DNA of 64,000 bases from Modestobacter sp. VKM Ac-2985 (GTDB taxonomy: Bacteria > Actinomycetota > Actinomycetes > Mycobacteriales > Geodermatophilaceae), in contig NZ_JAPVBI010000003.1 in NCBI RefSeq assembly GCF_026967925.1, forward strand, positions 313,070-377,069. Reading direction: 5' to 3'. A program made the translations under genes and the position numbers. This document shows, in pieces, positions 32,920-41,478 of this stretch. Below the pieces are notes generated by a model. That model did not search any database, was not told the DNA's origin, and saw only the letters and a list, made by a program, of their open reading frames with translations. Every line of letters begins with the position of its first letter. The stretch's first letter is position 1.

Positions 32920-33437
32920 GTGCAGAAATGGCCATTTCTGTCGACGGCACCGACGCGCGGGCGGTGGCGGAGACGGTCACCGACCCCGAGCTGCCGATGC
33001 TGACGCTGGCCGACCTCGGGGTGCTGCGCGACGTCCGGGACGAGGACGGCACGGTCGTCGTGGAGATCACCCCCACCTACTCCGGCTGCCCGGCGATGGG
33101 CGTGATGCGCGCCGACCTGGTGCACGCGCTGCACCGGGCCGGGTTCGCCGACGTCGACGTCCGGACGGTCCTCTCCCCCGCCTGGAGCACCGACTGGATC
33201 AGCGCGGAGGGCCGCCGCAAGCTGGCCGCCGGCGGGATCGCACCGCCCGGGGACGCGCCGGTGCGCCGCTCCGGTCCGGTGCCCCTGCAGCTCGGCCCGT
33301 CCCGGCGGACGGCGACCTGCCCGCAGTGCGGGTCGCCGGACACCGAGGAGATCAGCGAGTTCAGCGGGACCGCGTGCAAGGCGATGCGCCGCTGCCGGGT
33401 CTGCCGCGAGCCCTTCGAGCACCTCAAGGAGATCTGA
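32916..33437 (+). CDS. paaD: PaaD, epoxidase maturation protein
   Basis: 173-aa protein with a MIP18/DUF59 domain (TVTDPELPMLTLADLGVLRD, then TPTYSGCPAMGVMRADL) and a C-terminal zinc ribbon (CPQCGSPDT ... CRRCRVCREPF pattern: CPQC and CRVC). PaaD is needed to assemble iron centres of the epoxidase complex. Two starts compete: GTG at 32916 overlapping the paaC stop, and ATG at 32928 inside an 18-bp palindrome that covers 32923-32940; I keep the GTG because of the GTGA coupling seen in neighbouring genes. Confidence 0.9.
   Translation: MSAEMAISVDGTDARAVAETVTDPELPMLTLADLGVLRDVRDEDGTVVVEITPTYSGCPAMGVMRADLVHALHRAGFADVDVRTVLSPAWSTDWISAEGRRKLAAGGIAPPGDAPVRRSGPVPLQLGPSRRTATCPQCGSPDTEEISEFSGTACKAMRRCRVCREPFEHLKEI
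32923..32940. repeat. 18-bp perfect palindrome with AAATGGCCATTT core
   Basis: CAGAAATGG-CCATTTCTG spanning the beginning of paaD. Same 12-bp core as the palindrome at 16948-16975, with different flanks. Confidence 0.85.
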
Positions 33438-34513
33438 TGACGGCGAGCACCCGGCGCAGGCCGCAGTTCCACCCGCTGCGGGTCGCGAAGGTCGAGCGGC
33501 TCACCGACGACGCCGTGGCGGTGACCTTCGACGTCCCGCCCGAACTGGCCGAGGACTACTCCTTCCGCCCCGGCCAGGCGCTGACCCTGCGCCGGGTGGA
33601 CGGCGACCGGGACGAGCGGCGCTCGTACTCCATCTGCGCCCCGGTCGGCGAAGCTCCCCGGGTCGGGGTCCGCGAGGTGCCCGGCGGCTTCTTCTCCGCC
33701 TACCTGGTCAACGAGGTGCGGCCGGGCGACGAGATCGAGGTGCTCCCCCCGTCGGGCACGTTCACCGCCGACCTCTCGGTGCCCGGTGACCACGTCTTCG
33801 TCGTCGCCGGCTCCGGGGTCACCCCCGTGCTCTCGCTGGCCGCCACCGTCCTGCGGGACGGCGAGTCGACGGTCACCGTCTTCTACGGCAACCGCCGCAC
33901 CAACACGGTGATGTTCGCTGACGAGCTCGCCGACCTGAAGGACCGCTACGGCACCCGGTTGCAGCTGGTGCACGTGCTGTCCCGCGAGCCGCGGGACGCC
34001 GACCTGACCAGCGGCCGGCTGGACGGCGACCGGCTGCGCACCCTGGTCGACGCCCTCACCGACGCCCCGCACGTGGACCACTGGTGGCTGTGCGGCCCGC
34101 ACGGCATGGTCACCGACGCCCGGGAGCTGCTCACCGAGCTCGGCGTGCCGGCCGAGCGGGTGCACCAGGAGCTGTTCTACGTCGACGACCTGCCCCCGGA
34201 GCCGGTCCGCGGCGACGACCAGACCGTCGAGGGCCCCAGCAGCTCGGTGACGATCGTGCTGGACGGCCGCACCACCACGCTGACGCTGCCGCGCGGGGTG
34301 CCGGTGCTGGACTCGGCGCAGCAGGTGCGCGGCGACCTGCCGTTCGCCTGCAAGGGCGGGGTGTGCGGCACCTGCCGGGCCCGGGTGACCGACGGCGAGG
34401 TGGAGATGCGCCGCAACTACGCACTCGACCCCGGCGAGGTCGACGCCGGGTACGTGCTGACCTGCCAGTCGCTCCCGCTGACCGACGGGGTCACCGTCGA
34501 CTACGACGCCTGA
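33437..34513 (+). CDS. paaE: Phenylacetyl-CoA epoxidase reductase PaaE
   Basis: 358-aa reductase that feeds electrons from NADPH to PaaA. Flavin-binding part RRSYSICAPVG, NAD part VVAGSGVTPVLSL and CGPHGM, then a plant-type 2Fe-2S domain CKGGVCGTCRARV with the last Cys in LTCQS. Order FAD-NAD-FeS is that of class IA-like reductases and PaaE. ATG shares a base with the paaD stop. It ends the operon and is followed by a strong hairpin. Confidence 0.95.
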   Translation: MTASTRRRPQFHPLRVAKVERLTDDAVAVTFDVPPELAEDYSFRPGQALTLRRVDGDRDERRSYSICAPVGEAPRVGVREVPGGFFSAYLVNEVRPGDEIEVLPPSGTFTADLSVPGDHVFVVAGSGVTPVLSLAATVLRDGESTVTVFYGNRRTNTVMFADELADLKDRYGTRLQLVHVLSREPRDADLTSGRLDGDRLRTLVDALTDAPHVDHWWLCGPHGMVTDARELLTELGVPAERVHQELFYVDDLPPEPVRGDDQTVEGPSSSVTIVLDGRTTTLTLPRGVPVLDSAQQVRGDLPFACKGGVCGTCRARVTDGEVEMRRNYALDPGEVDAGYVLTCQSLPLTDGVTVDYDA

Positions 34514-34520
34514 GACGGCC

Positions 34521-34551
34521 GGCTGCGGACGGGGAGAGCCCGTCCGCAGCC
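34521..34551. terminator. Bidirectional terminator hairpin after paaE
   Basis: Perfect 13-bp stem GGCTGCGGACGGG with CCCGTCCGCAGCC and a 5-nt loop GAGAG, placed between convergent paaE and the aldose epimerase gene. Confidence 0.75.
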
Positions 34552-34563
34552 AGCCGCACTGCC

Positions 34564-35835
34564 TCAGTTGGAGAGCATGAACACCGTGGTGCTCTGGTAC
34601 TCCTCGCCCGGCACCAGCACCGTCGAGGGGAAGTCGGGCTGGTTCGGGGAGTCCGGGAAGTGCTGGGTCTCCAGCGCCACCCCGTCGCCCTGCCGGTAGA
34701 CGCTCCCGCCGGTGCCGACGAGCGTCCCGTCGAGGAAGTTGCCGGAGTAGAACTGCAGCCCCGGCTCGGTGGTGGCGATCGTCAGGGTCCGGCCGCTCTC
34801 CGGGTCGTGCAGCACGGCCGCCTTCTCCAGCGCGTCCTCGCTGTCCGAGCCCTCGCGCGCGCCGTCGTCCTCCCGGTCCAGCACCCAGTTGTGGTCGTAG
34901 CCCTGGCCGTAGAGCAGCTGCTGGTCGGCGACCCGGATGCGCTCCCCGATCGGGGTGGACTCGCGGAAGTCGAACGGCGTGCCCTCGACCGGCGCGATCT
35001 CCCCGGTCGGGATGAGGGTCTCGTCGACCGGCGTGTAGGCGTCGGCGTCGATCATCAGCTCGTGGTCGTAGATGGTGCCCGAGCCCTCACCCGCGAGGTT
35101 CCAGTAGGTGTGCTGGGTGAGGTTGACGACGGTCGGCGCGTCGGTGGTCGCCTCGTAGCGGACGGCGAGGCGGTTGTGCCGGTCGATCGCGTACGTGACC
35201 GCGGTGGTGAGGGTGCCGGGGAAGCCCTGATCGCCGTCCGGGCTGACCAGCTCCAGCCGCAGCGCAGCGACGTGCCGGTTGCCGACCGGGGTCGCCGTCC
35301 ACACCCGGTCGTCGAACCCGTCCGGCCCGCCGTGCAGCGTGTTCGGGCCGTCGTTGAGCGGGAGCTGGTAGGTCTCGTCCTCCAGCTCGAAGCTCCCGCC
35401 GGCGATCCGGTTGCCGTAGCGGCCGATCAGCGACCCGAAGTACGGGTCGGTGTCGGCGGCGTAGCCGGCCACGTCGGGGAACCCGAGGACGACGTTCTCC
35501 ACCTCCCCCTGTGCGTCGGGCACCTCGAGGGTCTGGATGACGCCGCCGTAGGTGAGCACCCGGACGGTCATGTCGCCGTTCTTCAGCGTCCAGCGTTCGA
35601 CCGGCGTGCCGTCGGGCGCGGCGCCGAACGGCTCGACGGTCGTGCTCGCGGAGCCGCGGTCGGGGCCGCCGCCCCGCCCGGGCCGGTCCTCGGTCGCCGC
35701 GGCCGGCGCCGCCGCGGTGCCGACGAGGAGCCCGGTGCTGAGCGTGGCCACCAGGGGCCAGTGGCGCCGTCGGCGCCGTCGGGTCGCTGCTGCGGCCGGC
35801 CGGGCGGAGGAGGGCGGGGTGGCGTGTCCAGGCAT
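34564..35835 (-). CDS. Secreted aldose 1-epimerase
   Basis: 423-aa GalM-type mutarotase that interconverts alpha and beta anomers of hexoses. It has an export signal: an Arg-rich start (TRRRRRRHWP) followed by LVATLSTGLLVGTAAAPAAA. Catalytic features: NRIAGGSFELEDETYQLPLN, NTLHGGPDGFDDRVW (His), LTQHTYWNLAGEG (His) and LYGQGYDHNWVLD, with ALETQHFPDSPNQPDFP containing the family Glu/Gln segment. ATG at 35835 is selected because GGAG lies 7 nt upstream; ATGs at 35895 and 35874 are in frame but lack this. Convergent with paaE; no sugar enzyme is linked to it. Confidence 0.85.
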   Translation of the reverse strand: MPGHATPPSSARPAAAATRRRRRRHWPLVATLSTGLLVGTAAAPAAATEDRPGRGGGPDRGSASTTVEPFGAAPDGTPVERWTLKNGDMTVRVLTYGGVIQTLEVPDAQGEVENVVLGFPDVAGYAADTDPYFGSLIGRYGNRIAGGSFELEDETYQLPLNDGPNTLHGGPDGFDDRVWTATPVGNRHVAALRLELVSPDGDQGFPGTLTTAVTYAIDRHNRLAVRYEATTDAPTVVNLTQHTYWNLAGEGSGTIYDHELMIDADAYTPVDETLIPTGEIAPVEGTPFDFRESTPIGERIRVADQQLLYGQGYDHNWVLDREDDGAREGSDSEDALEKAAVLHDPESGRTLTIATTEPGLQFYSGNFLDGTLVGTGGSVYRQGDGVALETQHFPDSPNQPDFPSTVLVPGEEYQSTTVFMLSN

Positions 35836-36187
35836 GGCGGGACTCCGGTGTCCGTGGTGGTCCACCGGCGTCATCGCACGGTGGTGCGGGCCCACCCCGC
35901 CGACACCATGGACGGCGAACAGGGTGTGCCCTCGATCACTCCGGTGGAACGGGGCCGACCGTAGGGACGCGGGTGGAGAGGTGTCAATGGGACGTCGGGA
36001 AGCGGGGTCCGCCCGAGGTCACCACACCGAGCGCGAGATCCAGGTCTGGATCGCGACCGGGCTGGGCATGGTGCTCTGCGACCCGGGCGAGCCGAGCCCG
36101 GGGACCCGAGCCCCTCCCGGCGGCCCGGCGTGGACGTGGTCCACGAGCACGCCGCGGTGGGGGCTCCCGTCCTGGGAGGAGAGACCC
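35836..36187. other. Intergenic region with no supported gene
   Basis: About 350 bp between the divergent epimerase gene and a small membrane protein gene. An open frame from ATG 35987 continues in phase into the small protein at 36188, but its predicted product has low complexity and the strong ribosome site lies at 36188, so I do not call it. A 14-bp sequence at 35941-35954 recurs at 36372-36385. Confidence 0.5.
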
Positions 36188-36352
36188 ATGGCCGACGAGC
36201 CCGACGCCGGGCACTCGGACGACCCCGGCCTGCGGCAGCGGATGGCCAACGGTGGTTGGCAGCTGTACGTCGCGGAGTTCCTGGTGCTGCTGGTGATCTT
36301 CGGCTGGATGTTCGTCACGGTGTACCTCGGCGGCGGTGGGGGCTTCTGGTGA
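36188..36352 (+). CDS. Small single-pass membrane protein
   Basis: 54-aa protein: an acidic N-terminus (MADEPDAGHSDDPGLRQRMA), one membrane helix (LYVAEFLVLLVIFGWMFVTV) and a glycine-rich tail ending in YLGGGGGFW. A strong GGAGGAGAG ribosome site lies 4-5 nt before the ATG. I do not recognise the family; small proteins of this sort occur in actinobacteria with unknown roles. The tail is reminiscent of other Gly-rich membrane tails but no function follows from that. Confidence 0.65.
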   Translation: MADEPDAGHSDDPGLRQRMANGGWQLYVAEFLVLLVIFGWMFVTVYLGGGGGFW

Positions 36353-36397
36353 GCCGGCGCGACGGTTCGCCCCGGTGGAACGGGGTAGGCACCCGCC

Positions 36398-36550
36398 GTG
36401 CGTGAGATGGACCCCAAGGACCCCAGCACCCTCTACGCCGAGGGCCCGGTGGCCGACGAGCCGCCCGACGACGACGTCCCCGAGTCCTCCCCCGTCCGCG
36501 ACTCCGGCGGCACCGGGCCGGGGCCCGACGACCTCGACCGGCTCCTCTGA
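36398..36550 (+). CDS. Small acidic hypothetical protein
   Basis: 50-aa frame starting at GTG 36398 (or ATG 36407) rich in Asp, Glu and Pro: KDPSTLYAEGPVADEPPDDD then VPESSPVRDSGGTGPGPDDL. No domain is recognised. It lies between the small membrane protein and the alditol oxidase on the same strand, and could be a real unstructured protein or a chance frame. A 14-bp repeat of the region before the preceding gene lies 13 bp upstream. Confidence 0.4.
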   Translation: MREMDPKDPSTLYAEGPVADEPPDDDVPESSPVRDSGGTGPGPDDLDRLL

Positions 36551-36597
36551 CCGGACGGCCCGCCGACGGCAGCGGCCGGGGTGCGGGACACTGGGGC

Positions 36598-37869
36598 GTG
36601 ACCGAGGCACCCGTCGCACTGGCGACCACGAACTGGGCAGGCAACCACACCTATCGCGCGACGCAGCTGCACCGGCCGGAGTCGCTGGCCCAGCTGCAGG
36701 AGACGATCGCGAACGCCCGGCAGGTGCGGGTGCTGGGCTCGCGGCACTCGTTCACCGCCATCGGCGACAGCGTCGAGCTGGTCTCGCTGGAGGCGATGAC
36801 CTCCGAGCGGGTCGAGGTGGGCGGCGATCGGCGCACGATCACCGTCGATGCGGGCCTCCGGTACGGAGAGCTCTGCACCGCCCTGCAGCGCGAGGGCCTG
36901 GCGCTGCACAACCTGGCCTCGCTGCCGCACATCTCCATCGCCGGTGCGGTGGCCACGGCCACCCACGGCTCCGGGACGGCGAACGGGAACCTGGCGACGG
37001 CGGTCGCCGCGCTGGAGCTGGTGACCTCCGACGGGGAGCTGGTCCGGTGCGCGCGCGGTGACGCCGACTTCGACGGCATGGTGGTCGGGCTCGGCGCGCT
37101 CGGGGCGGTCACCCGGGTCACCCTGGACGTCGAGCCCGCCTTCGACGTCCAGCAGCGGGTGTTCGAGCGACTGGCCTGGACGTCCCTCTACGACAACCTG
37201 GACGAGGTGTTGTCCGGTGGCTACAGCGTCAGCCTCTTCACGCTGCTGGGCGCCGACGTCGACATGGTCTGGGTGAAGTCCCGCACCGACTCCCCCGGTG
37301 CGGCCGCCGGTGACCTGTTCGGCGCCGTCGCGGCCACCGCCGAGCGCCACCCGCTGCCCGGCATCGACCCCGCGCCGGCCACCGCGCAGCTGGGCAGCGC
37401 CGGGCTCTGGTCGGACCGGCTGCCGCACTTCCGGATGGGCTTCACCCCCAGCAACGGCAACGAGATCCAGTCCGAGTACCTGGTGCCGCGCACCGCGGGG
37501 GTGCAGGCGCTGGAGGTGCTGCGTGCGCTGGGCGACCGGATCCGCCCGCTGCTGCAGATCTGCGAGATCCGTACGATCGCCGCTGACCAGCTGTGGATGA
37601 GCACCGCCCACGGCGAGGACACCCTCGGCCTGCACTTCACCTGGCTGCCCGCCCAGGCCGAGGTCGAGGAGCTGCTGGTCGAGCTGGAGGCCCGGCTGCT
37701 GCCGCTGGGCGCCCGCCCGCACTGGGGCAAGCTGTTCCTCGCCGACGCGGCCACCCTCGCCCCCCGGTACCCGCGCCATGCGGACTTCGTCGCCCTGGTC
37801 GACCGGCTCGACCCGCGCGGCGCCTTTCGCAACGACTGGCTCCAGCGGCACGTCCTCGACGTGGGCTGA
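36598..37869 (+). CDS. Alditol oxidase (AldO/xylitol oxidase family)
   Basis: 423-aa FAD enzyme that oxidises polyols such as xylitol or sorbitol at C1 and makes hydrogen peroxide. It resembles Streptomyces AldO along its length: NWAGNHTYRATQL at the start, LGSRHSF with His50 as the covalent FAD site, NLASLPHISIAGAVATATHG, GLGALGAVTRVTLDVEP, PHFRMGFTPSNGNEIQSEYL, QICEIRTIAADQLWMS, and RPHWGKLF near the end. Start GTG at 36598; GACACT 5 nt upstream may be a leaderless -10. Its 3' end is 4 bp from the convergent regulator gene. Confidence 0.88.
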   Translation: MTEAPVALATTNWAGNHTYRATQLHRPESLAQLQETIANARQVRVLGSRHSFTAIGDSVELVSLEAMTSERVEVGGDRRTITVDAGLRYGELCTALQREGLALHNLASLPHISIAGAVATATHGSGTANGNLATAVAALELVTSDGELVRCARGDADFDGMVVGLGALGAVTRVTLDVEPAFDVQQRVFERLAWTSLYDNLDEVLSGGYSVSLFTLLGADVDMVWVKSRTDSPGAAAGDLFGAVAATAERHPLPGIDPAPATAQLGSAGLWSDRLPHFRMGFTPSNGNEIQSEYLVPRTAGVQALEVLRALGDRIRPLLQICEIRTIAADQLWMSTAHGEDTLGLHFTWLPAQAEVEELLVELEARLLPLGARPHWGKLFLADAATLAPRYPRHADFVALVDRLDPRGAFRNDWLQRHVLDVG

Positions 37870-37873
37870 CCGC

Positions 37874-39682
37874 TCAGGCGTCGGTGATCGCGTAGCTCCT
37901 CATCTTGCGGTAGAGGGAGCTGCGGGCCATCCCGAGCGCGGCCGCGGCCTGCACCCGGTTGCCCTGGCACGCCTCCAGCGCGGTGACGATCGCGTCCCGC
38001 TCGGCCTGCTCGAGCGGGGTCAAGGTGTGGCTGCTGCCGCCCGTCCGGCACCAGGCCGGCAGGTCGTCGGGGTGGAGCTCACCCACCGGCCGCCGCTGCA
38101 GGGCGGCGGCCAGCGCCTCCCGCAGCTGGACGAGGTTCCCCGGCCAGGGGTGGCGTTCGACGAGCCGGCTCGCCGCGGGGTGCAGGCGCACCCCGCGGTC
38201 GGGCGCCAGCTCGGCGAGCAGCCGCGCGACGACGTCCGGCAGGTCGTCGGTGCGGTGGCGCAGGGGTGGCAGCCGGACCGCCTGCGTGAACTCCCGCAGC
38301 ACGGCCTGGAACGGCAGGTCCGCACCGGTGCGCGCGTCGTCCAGCGTCGCTGCGACGACGTACCGGCCCCGGGCCAGGGAGGCGAGGAGGGCGGGGAGCC
38401 GTTCGGCCGTGTCCGGACCGATCCGGTCGAGGTGTCGGAGGACGACGAGGGTGGGCGCGGCCCCGGGGACGGCGGTGGGCACGCCGTCCCCGACCACCTG
38501 GTCCACCTCCCCCACCACCACCGCTCCGGCCGGGTGCAGGCGGCCGAAGAGCTCGGTGACGAGTGTGCGCCGGCCCGTCCCCGGTTCCCCCAGGACGAGC
38601 AGTCGGTCGCCGCGGTCGAGACCGGCCCCGACCTGTGCGCACGCCGCCCGCCACCCCGGGGACCGGCCGCCGGGAGCAGGGACAGGCGGCGCGGGGCCGT
38701 CCGTGCCGGGGACCGGCCGGGCGCGGCCCGCCGGGGACGCGACGGCCGACTGCGGCCGGCTGGGCTCGTCGTCCAGCAGCAGCACGATGCCGGCGACCTC
38801 GCCGCCCACCAGGATGCGCGTCGCGCGCAGCCGGACGGTGCGGCCGGAGTCCAGCGTGACGGAGTCCGTGACCCGGTCCTGCCGGCTCATCAGGAACAGG
38901 GCGTGCTGGTGGAGCGTCATCTGCTCGGCGGCCGAGTAGAGCTGCTGGGCCCGCCGGTTCACCGTCAGCGAGTCGCCCACGGCCATGACGGCCTGCCGGG
39001 GCCGGGCGTCGGCACGGAGGAACGTCTCGAACAGCGCCCGCGTGGCCTGGCTGCGGTCCAGCAGCAGGTTGCGGCCGATGTCGACCGCGGCGCGCCGGAC
39101 GAGCGTGTGCATGAGCGGCGTCCAGGTCTCGGCGAGCGAGCTGACGTCGAGCACCCCCTCGACCCGGCCGCTCACCGGGTCGACGATCGGGGCCCCGGTG
39201 CAGGCGAACCGCACGAACGCCTCGGTGAAGTGCTCCGCCCCGACGACGCTGACCGATGCCCCCGTCTCGAAGACGGTCCCGATCCCGTTGGTGCCCACGC
39301 CACCCTCGCCGAAGTCGAACCCGGCGTTGAAGTCGACGCGGTCGAGCTGGCGGCCGACCGCGGTCGAGCAGTCCAGCCGGTGCACGATGCGCGCATGCGC
39401 GTCGGACAGGGCGATCGCGACCGGCACGTCGACCATCTCGGCGGCCAGCCGGTCGATCACCGGACGTGCGCTGCGGGCGAGGCGGGAGTCCAGGTCCACG
39501 TCCTCGTGGTAGCTGATCCGGTACGCGGCGGCGTCGACGCCGGCCGAGCGGCTGCGCCGCCAGGAGGCCGCGACCAGGTCGCGGACCCCGGTCGCCCCGG
39601 GCACGCCCCGCTCGAGGAACTCGGCCCGGGCATCGGCCACCTGCCGGAGCTCGTCCCACCCCTGGTGCACGGCCACCTCCAC
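37874..39682 (-). CDS. AcoR-like GAF-Fis transcriptional regulator with degenerate AAA+ domain
   Basis: 602-aa regulator. N-terminal GAF sensor (VAIALSDAHARIVHRLDCST, FGEGGVGTNGIGTVFETGAS, EAFVRFACTGAPIVDPVSGR), a PAS-like middle, an AAA+-like module with an altered Walker A (GEPGTGRRTL) and no GAFTGA loop, and a Fis-type HTH (GNRVQAAAALGMARSSLYRK) at the end. Classic members act with sigma-54; actinobacteria lack it, and the missing GAFTGA agrees with another mechanism. Similar actinobacterial proteins activate monooxygenase operons, and this one is divergent from a BVMO gene. Start GTG at 39682. Confidence 0.82.
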   Translation of the reverse strand: MEVAVHQGWDELRQVADARAEFLERGVPGATGVRDLVAASWRRSRSAGVDAAAYRISYHEDVDLDSRLARSARPVIDRLAAEMVDVPVAIALSDAHARIVHRLDCSTAVGRQLDRVDFNAGFDFGEGGVGTNGIGTVFETGASVSVVGAEHFTEAFVRFACTGAPIVDPVSGRVEGVLDVSSLAETWTPLMHTLVRRAAVDIGRNLLLDRSQATRALFETFLRADARPRQAVMAVGDSLTVNRRAQQLYSAAEQMTLHQHALFLMSRQDRVTDSVTLDSGRTVRLRATRILVGGEVAGIVLLLDDEPSRPQSAVASPAGRARPVPGTDGPAPPVPAPGGRSPGWRAACAQVGAGLDRGDRLLVLGEPGTGRRTLVTELFGRLHPAGAVVVGEVDQVVGDGVPTAVPGAAPTLVVLRHLDRIGPDTAERLPALLASLARGRYVVAATLDDARTGADLPFQAVLREFTQAVRLPPLRHRTDDLPDVVARLLAELAPDRGVRLHPAASRLVERHPWPGNLVQLREALAAALQRRPVGELHPDDLPAWCRTGGSSHTLTPLEQAERDAIVTALEACQGNRVQAAAALGMARSSLYRKMRSYAITDA

Positions 39683-39706
39683 GGTGTCCCCCGTCGGCCG
39701 CGCACT

Positions 39707-39721
39707 GTCCCAATCTGGGAC
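39707..39721. promoter_or_regulatory. Candidate operator GTCCCA-ATC-TGGGAC
   Basis: Perfect 6-bp inverted repeat with a 3-bp centre in the 114-bp divergent region between the AcoR-like regulator and the BVMO gene. Size suits a Fis-type dimer. Confidence 0.5.
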
Positions 39722-39752
39722 GGTCCGCCGCGCCCGAGAGCCCCGACGATGT

Positions 39753-39768
39753 GATCACGAAAGTGATC
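39753..39768. promoter_or_regulatory. Candidate operator GATCAC-GAAA-GTGATC
   Basis: Perfect 6-bp inverted repeat with a 4-bp centre, 28 bp before the BVMO start codon. Wider flanks GATGTG and CACATC (39749-39780) also pair. It could be a second binding site or an RNA hairpin in the leader. Confidence 0.45.
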
Positions 39769-39796
39769 TGGACCACATCGAAGGGTAGGGCATCAG

Positions 39797-41440
39797 ATGA
39801 CCGTGCAGGCAGCCGCGGACACCGGCACCGACCGCGTGTCCGCGACCCGTGAGCTCGACGCCCTGATCATCGGCGCCGGGGTCGCCGGTCTCTACCAGCT
39901 CCACCAGCTGCGCGAGCAGGGGCTGCAGGTCCGGGCCTACGACGCCGCCGACGACGTCGGCGGCACCTGGTTCTGGAACCGCTACCCCGGTGCGCGGTTC
40001 GACTCCGAGGCCTACATCTACCAGTACCTCTTCGACGAGGACCTGTACAAGGACTGGAGCTGGAGCCAGCGGTTCCCCGACCAGCCCGAGATCGAGCGGT
40101 GGATGCACTACGTCACCGACCGGCTGGACCTGCGCCGGGACATCGAGTTCGGCGCCACGGTCACCGCCGCCCGGTTCGACGAGGAACGCGGCCGGTGGAC
40201 GGTCACCACCGACCGCGGCGAGACGATCGACACCCGGTTCCTCGTCACCTGCGCCGGGATGCTGTCGGCACCGCTGGCCGAGGTCTTCCCGGGGCAGGAC
40301 ACCTTCCGGGGCACCGTCGTGCACACCTCGCGCTGGCCGGCCGAGGGCATCGAGCTCGAGGGCAAGCGCGTCGGGGTGGTCGGCATCGGCGCCACCGGGA
40401 TCCAGGTGATCCAGACGATCGCCGGCCACGTCGGGCACCTCACCGTCTTCGCCCGCACCCCGCAGTACGTGCTGCCGATGAAGAACCCGCGCTTCGGCCC
40501 GGACGACGTCGCCGGGTACAAGGAACGCTTCCCCGAGCTGCGCGAGACCCTCCCCCGCACCTTCACCGGCTTCGAGTACGAGTGGGCGCACACCTGGGCC
40601 GAGCTCACCCCCGAGCAGCGACGGGAGGAGCTGGAGGAGATCCACGCCAACGGCTCGCTGAAGCTGTGGCTCGCCTCGTTCGCGGAGATGTTCTTCGACG
40701 CCGAGGTCAACGAGGAGATCTCGGCGTTCGTCCGGGACAAGATGCGCGAGCGGCTGCGGGACCCGCAGCTGTGCGACGTCCTCATCCCCACCGACTACGG
40801 CTTCGGCACCCACCGGGTCCCGCTGGAGACCGACTACCTCGAGGTCTACCACCGCCCGGACGTCGAGCTGGTCGGCGTGCGCGACAACCCGATCTCCCGC
40901 GTCGTCCCCGAGGGACTGGTGCTGGCCGACGGGACGGTGCACGAGCTGGACGTGCTGATCCTGGCCACCGGCTTCGACGCCGGGACCGGGGCGCTGACCC
41001 GGATCGACATCCGCGGGCGCGGCGGCCGTTCCCTGACCGAGGACTGGGGCCGGGACATCCGCACCACGATGGGGTTGATGGTCCACGGGTACCCGAACCT
41101 GCTGACCACCGCCGTCCCGCTGGCGCCCTCGGCGGCGCTGTGCAACATGACCACCTGCCTGCAGCAGCAGACGGAGTGGATCAGCGACCTGATCGCCCAC
41201 CTGCGGGCCGCCGAGAAGACGGTCATCGAGCCGACGAAGGCCGTCGAGGACGCCTGGGTCGAGCACCACGACGAGACGGCCGGCGTCAACCTCATCTCCC
41301 GGACGTCGTCCTGGTACCTCGGGGCGAACGTGCCGGGCAAGCCCCGCCGCGTCCTGTCCTACACCGGCGGCGTCGGCGCCTACCGGGACAAGTGCGCCGA
41401 GGCGGCCTCGTCCGGCTACCCCGGCTTCGACATCCGCTGA
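39797..41440 (+). CDS. Baeyer-Villiger flavin monooxygenase
   Basis: 547-aa NADPH- and FAD-dependent enzyme that inserts oxygen next to a ketone to make an ester or lactone. Two Rossmann motifs, [17 protein letters not shown] (FAD) and [17 protein letters not shown] (NADPH), flank the diagnostic BVMO fingerprint [32 protein letters not shown] is also typical of the cyclohexanone/steroid monooxygenase type. The ATG at 39797 follows a GAAGGG-like site. Followed by an esterase gene 38 bp downstream, so product ester or lactone is probably hydrolysed at once. Confidence 0.93.
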   Translation: MTVQAAADTGTDRVSATRELDALIIGAGVAGLYQLHQLREQGLQVRAYDAADDVGGTWFWNRYPGARFDSEAYIYQYLFDEDLYKDWSWSQRFPDQPEIERWMHYVTDRLDLRRDIEFGATVTAARFDEERGRWTVTTDRGETIDTRFLVTCAGMLSAPLAEVFPGQDTFRGTVVHTSRWPAEGIELEGKRVGVVGIGATGIQVIQTIAGHVGHLTVFARTPQYVLPMKNPRFGPDDVAGYKERFPELRETLPRTFTGFEYEWAHTWAELTPEQRREELEEIHANGSLKLWLASFAEMFFDAEVNEEISAFVRDKMRERLRDPQLCDVLIPTDYGFGTHRVPLETDYLEVYHRPDVELVGVRDNPISRVVPEGLVLADGTVHELDVLILATGFDAGTGALTRIDIRGRGGRSLTEDWGRDIRTTMGLMVHGYPNLLTTAVPLAPSAALCNMTTCLQQQTEWISDLIAHLRAAEKTVIEPTKAVEDAWVEHHDETAGVNLISRTSSWYLGANVPGKPRRVLSYTGGVGAYRDKCAEAASSGYPGFDIR

Positions 41441-41478
41441 TCCACCCCGCACGCACCCCACCCACCTGGAGGACTGCC

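Noticed and set aside
35987-36187. N-terminal extension of the small membrane protein
   Set aside because: Open frame in phase, but the strong ribosome site is at 36188 and the added 67 residues are Gly/Pro/Ser-rich without a recognisable feature.
36336-37061. Frame overlapping the alditol oxidase start
   Set aside because: Low-complexity translation; the AldO frame has full family similarity.
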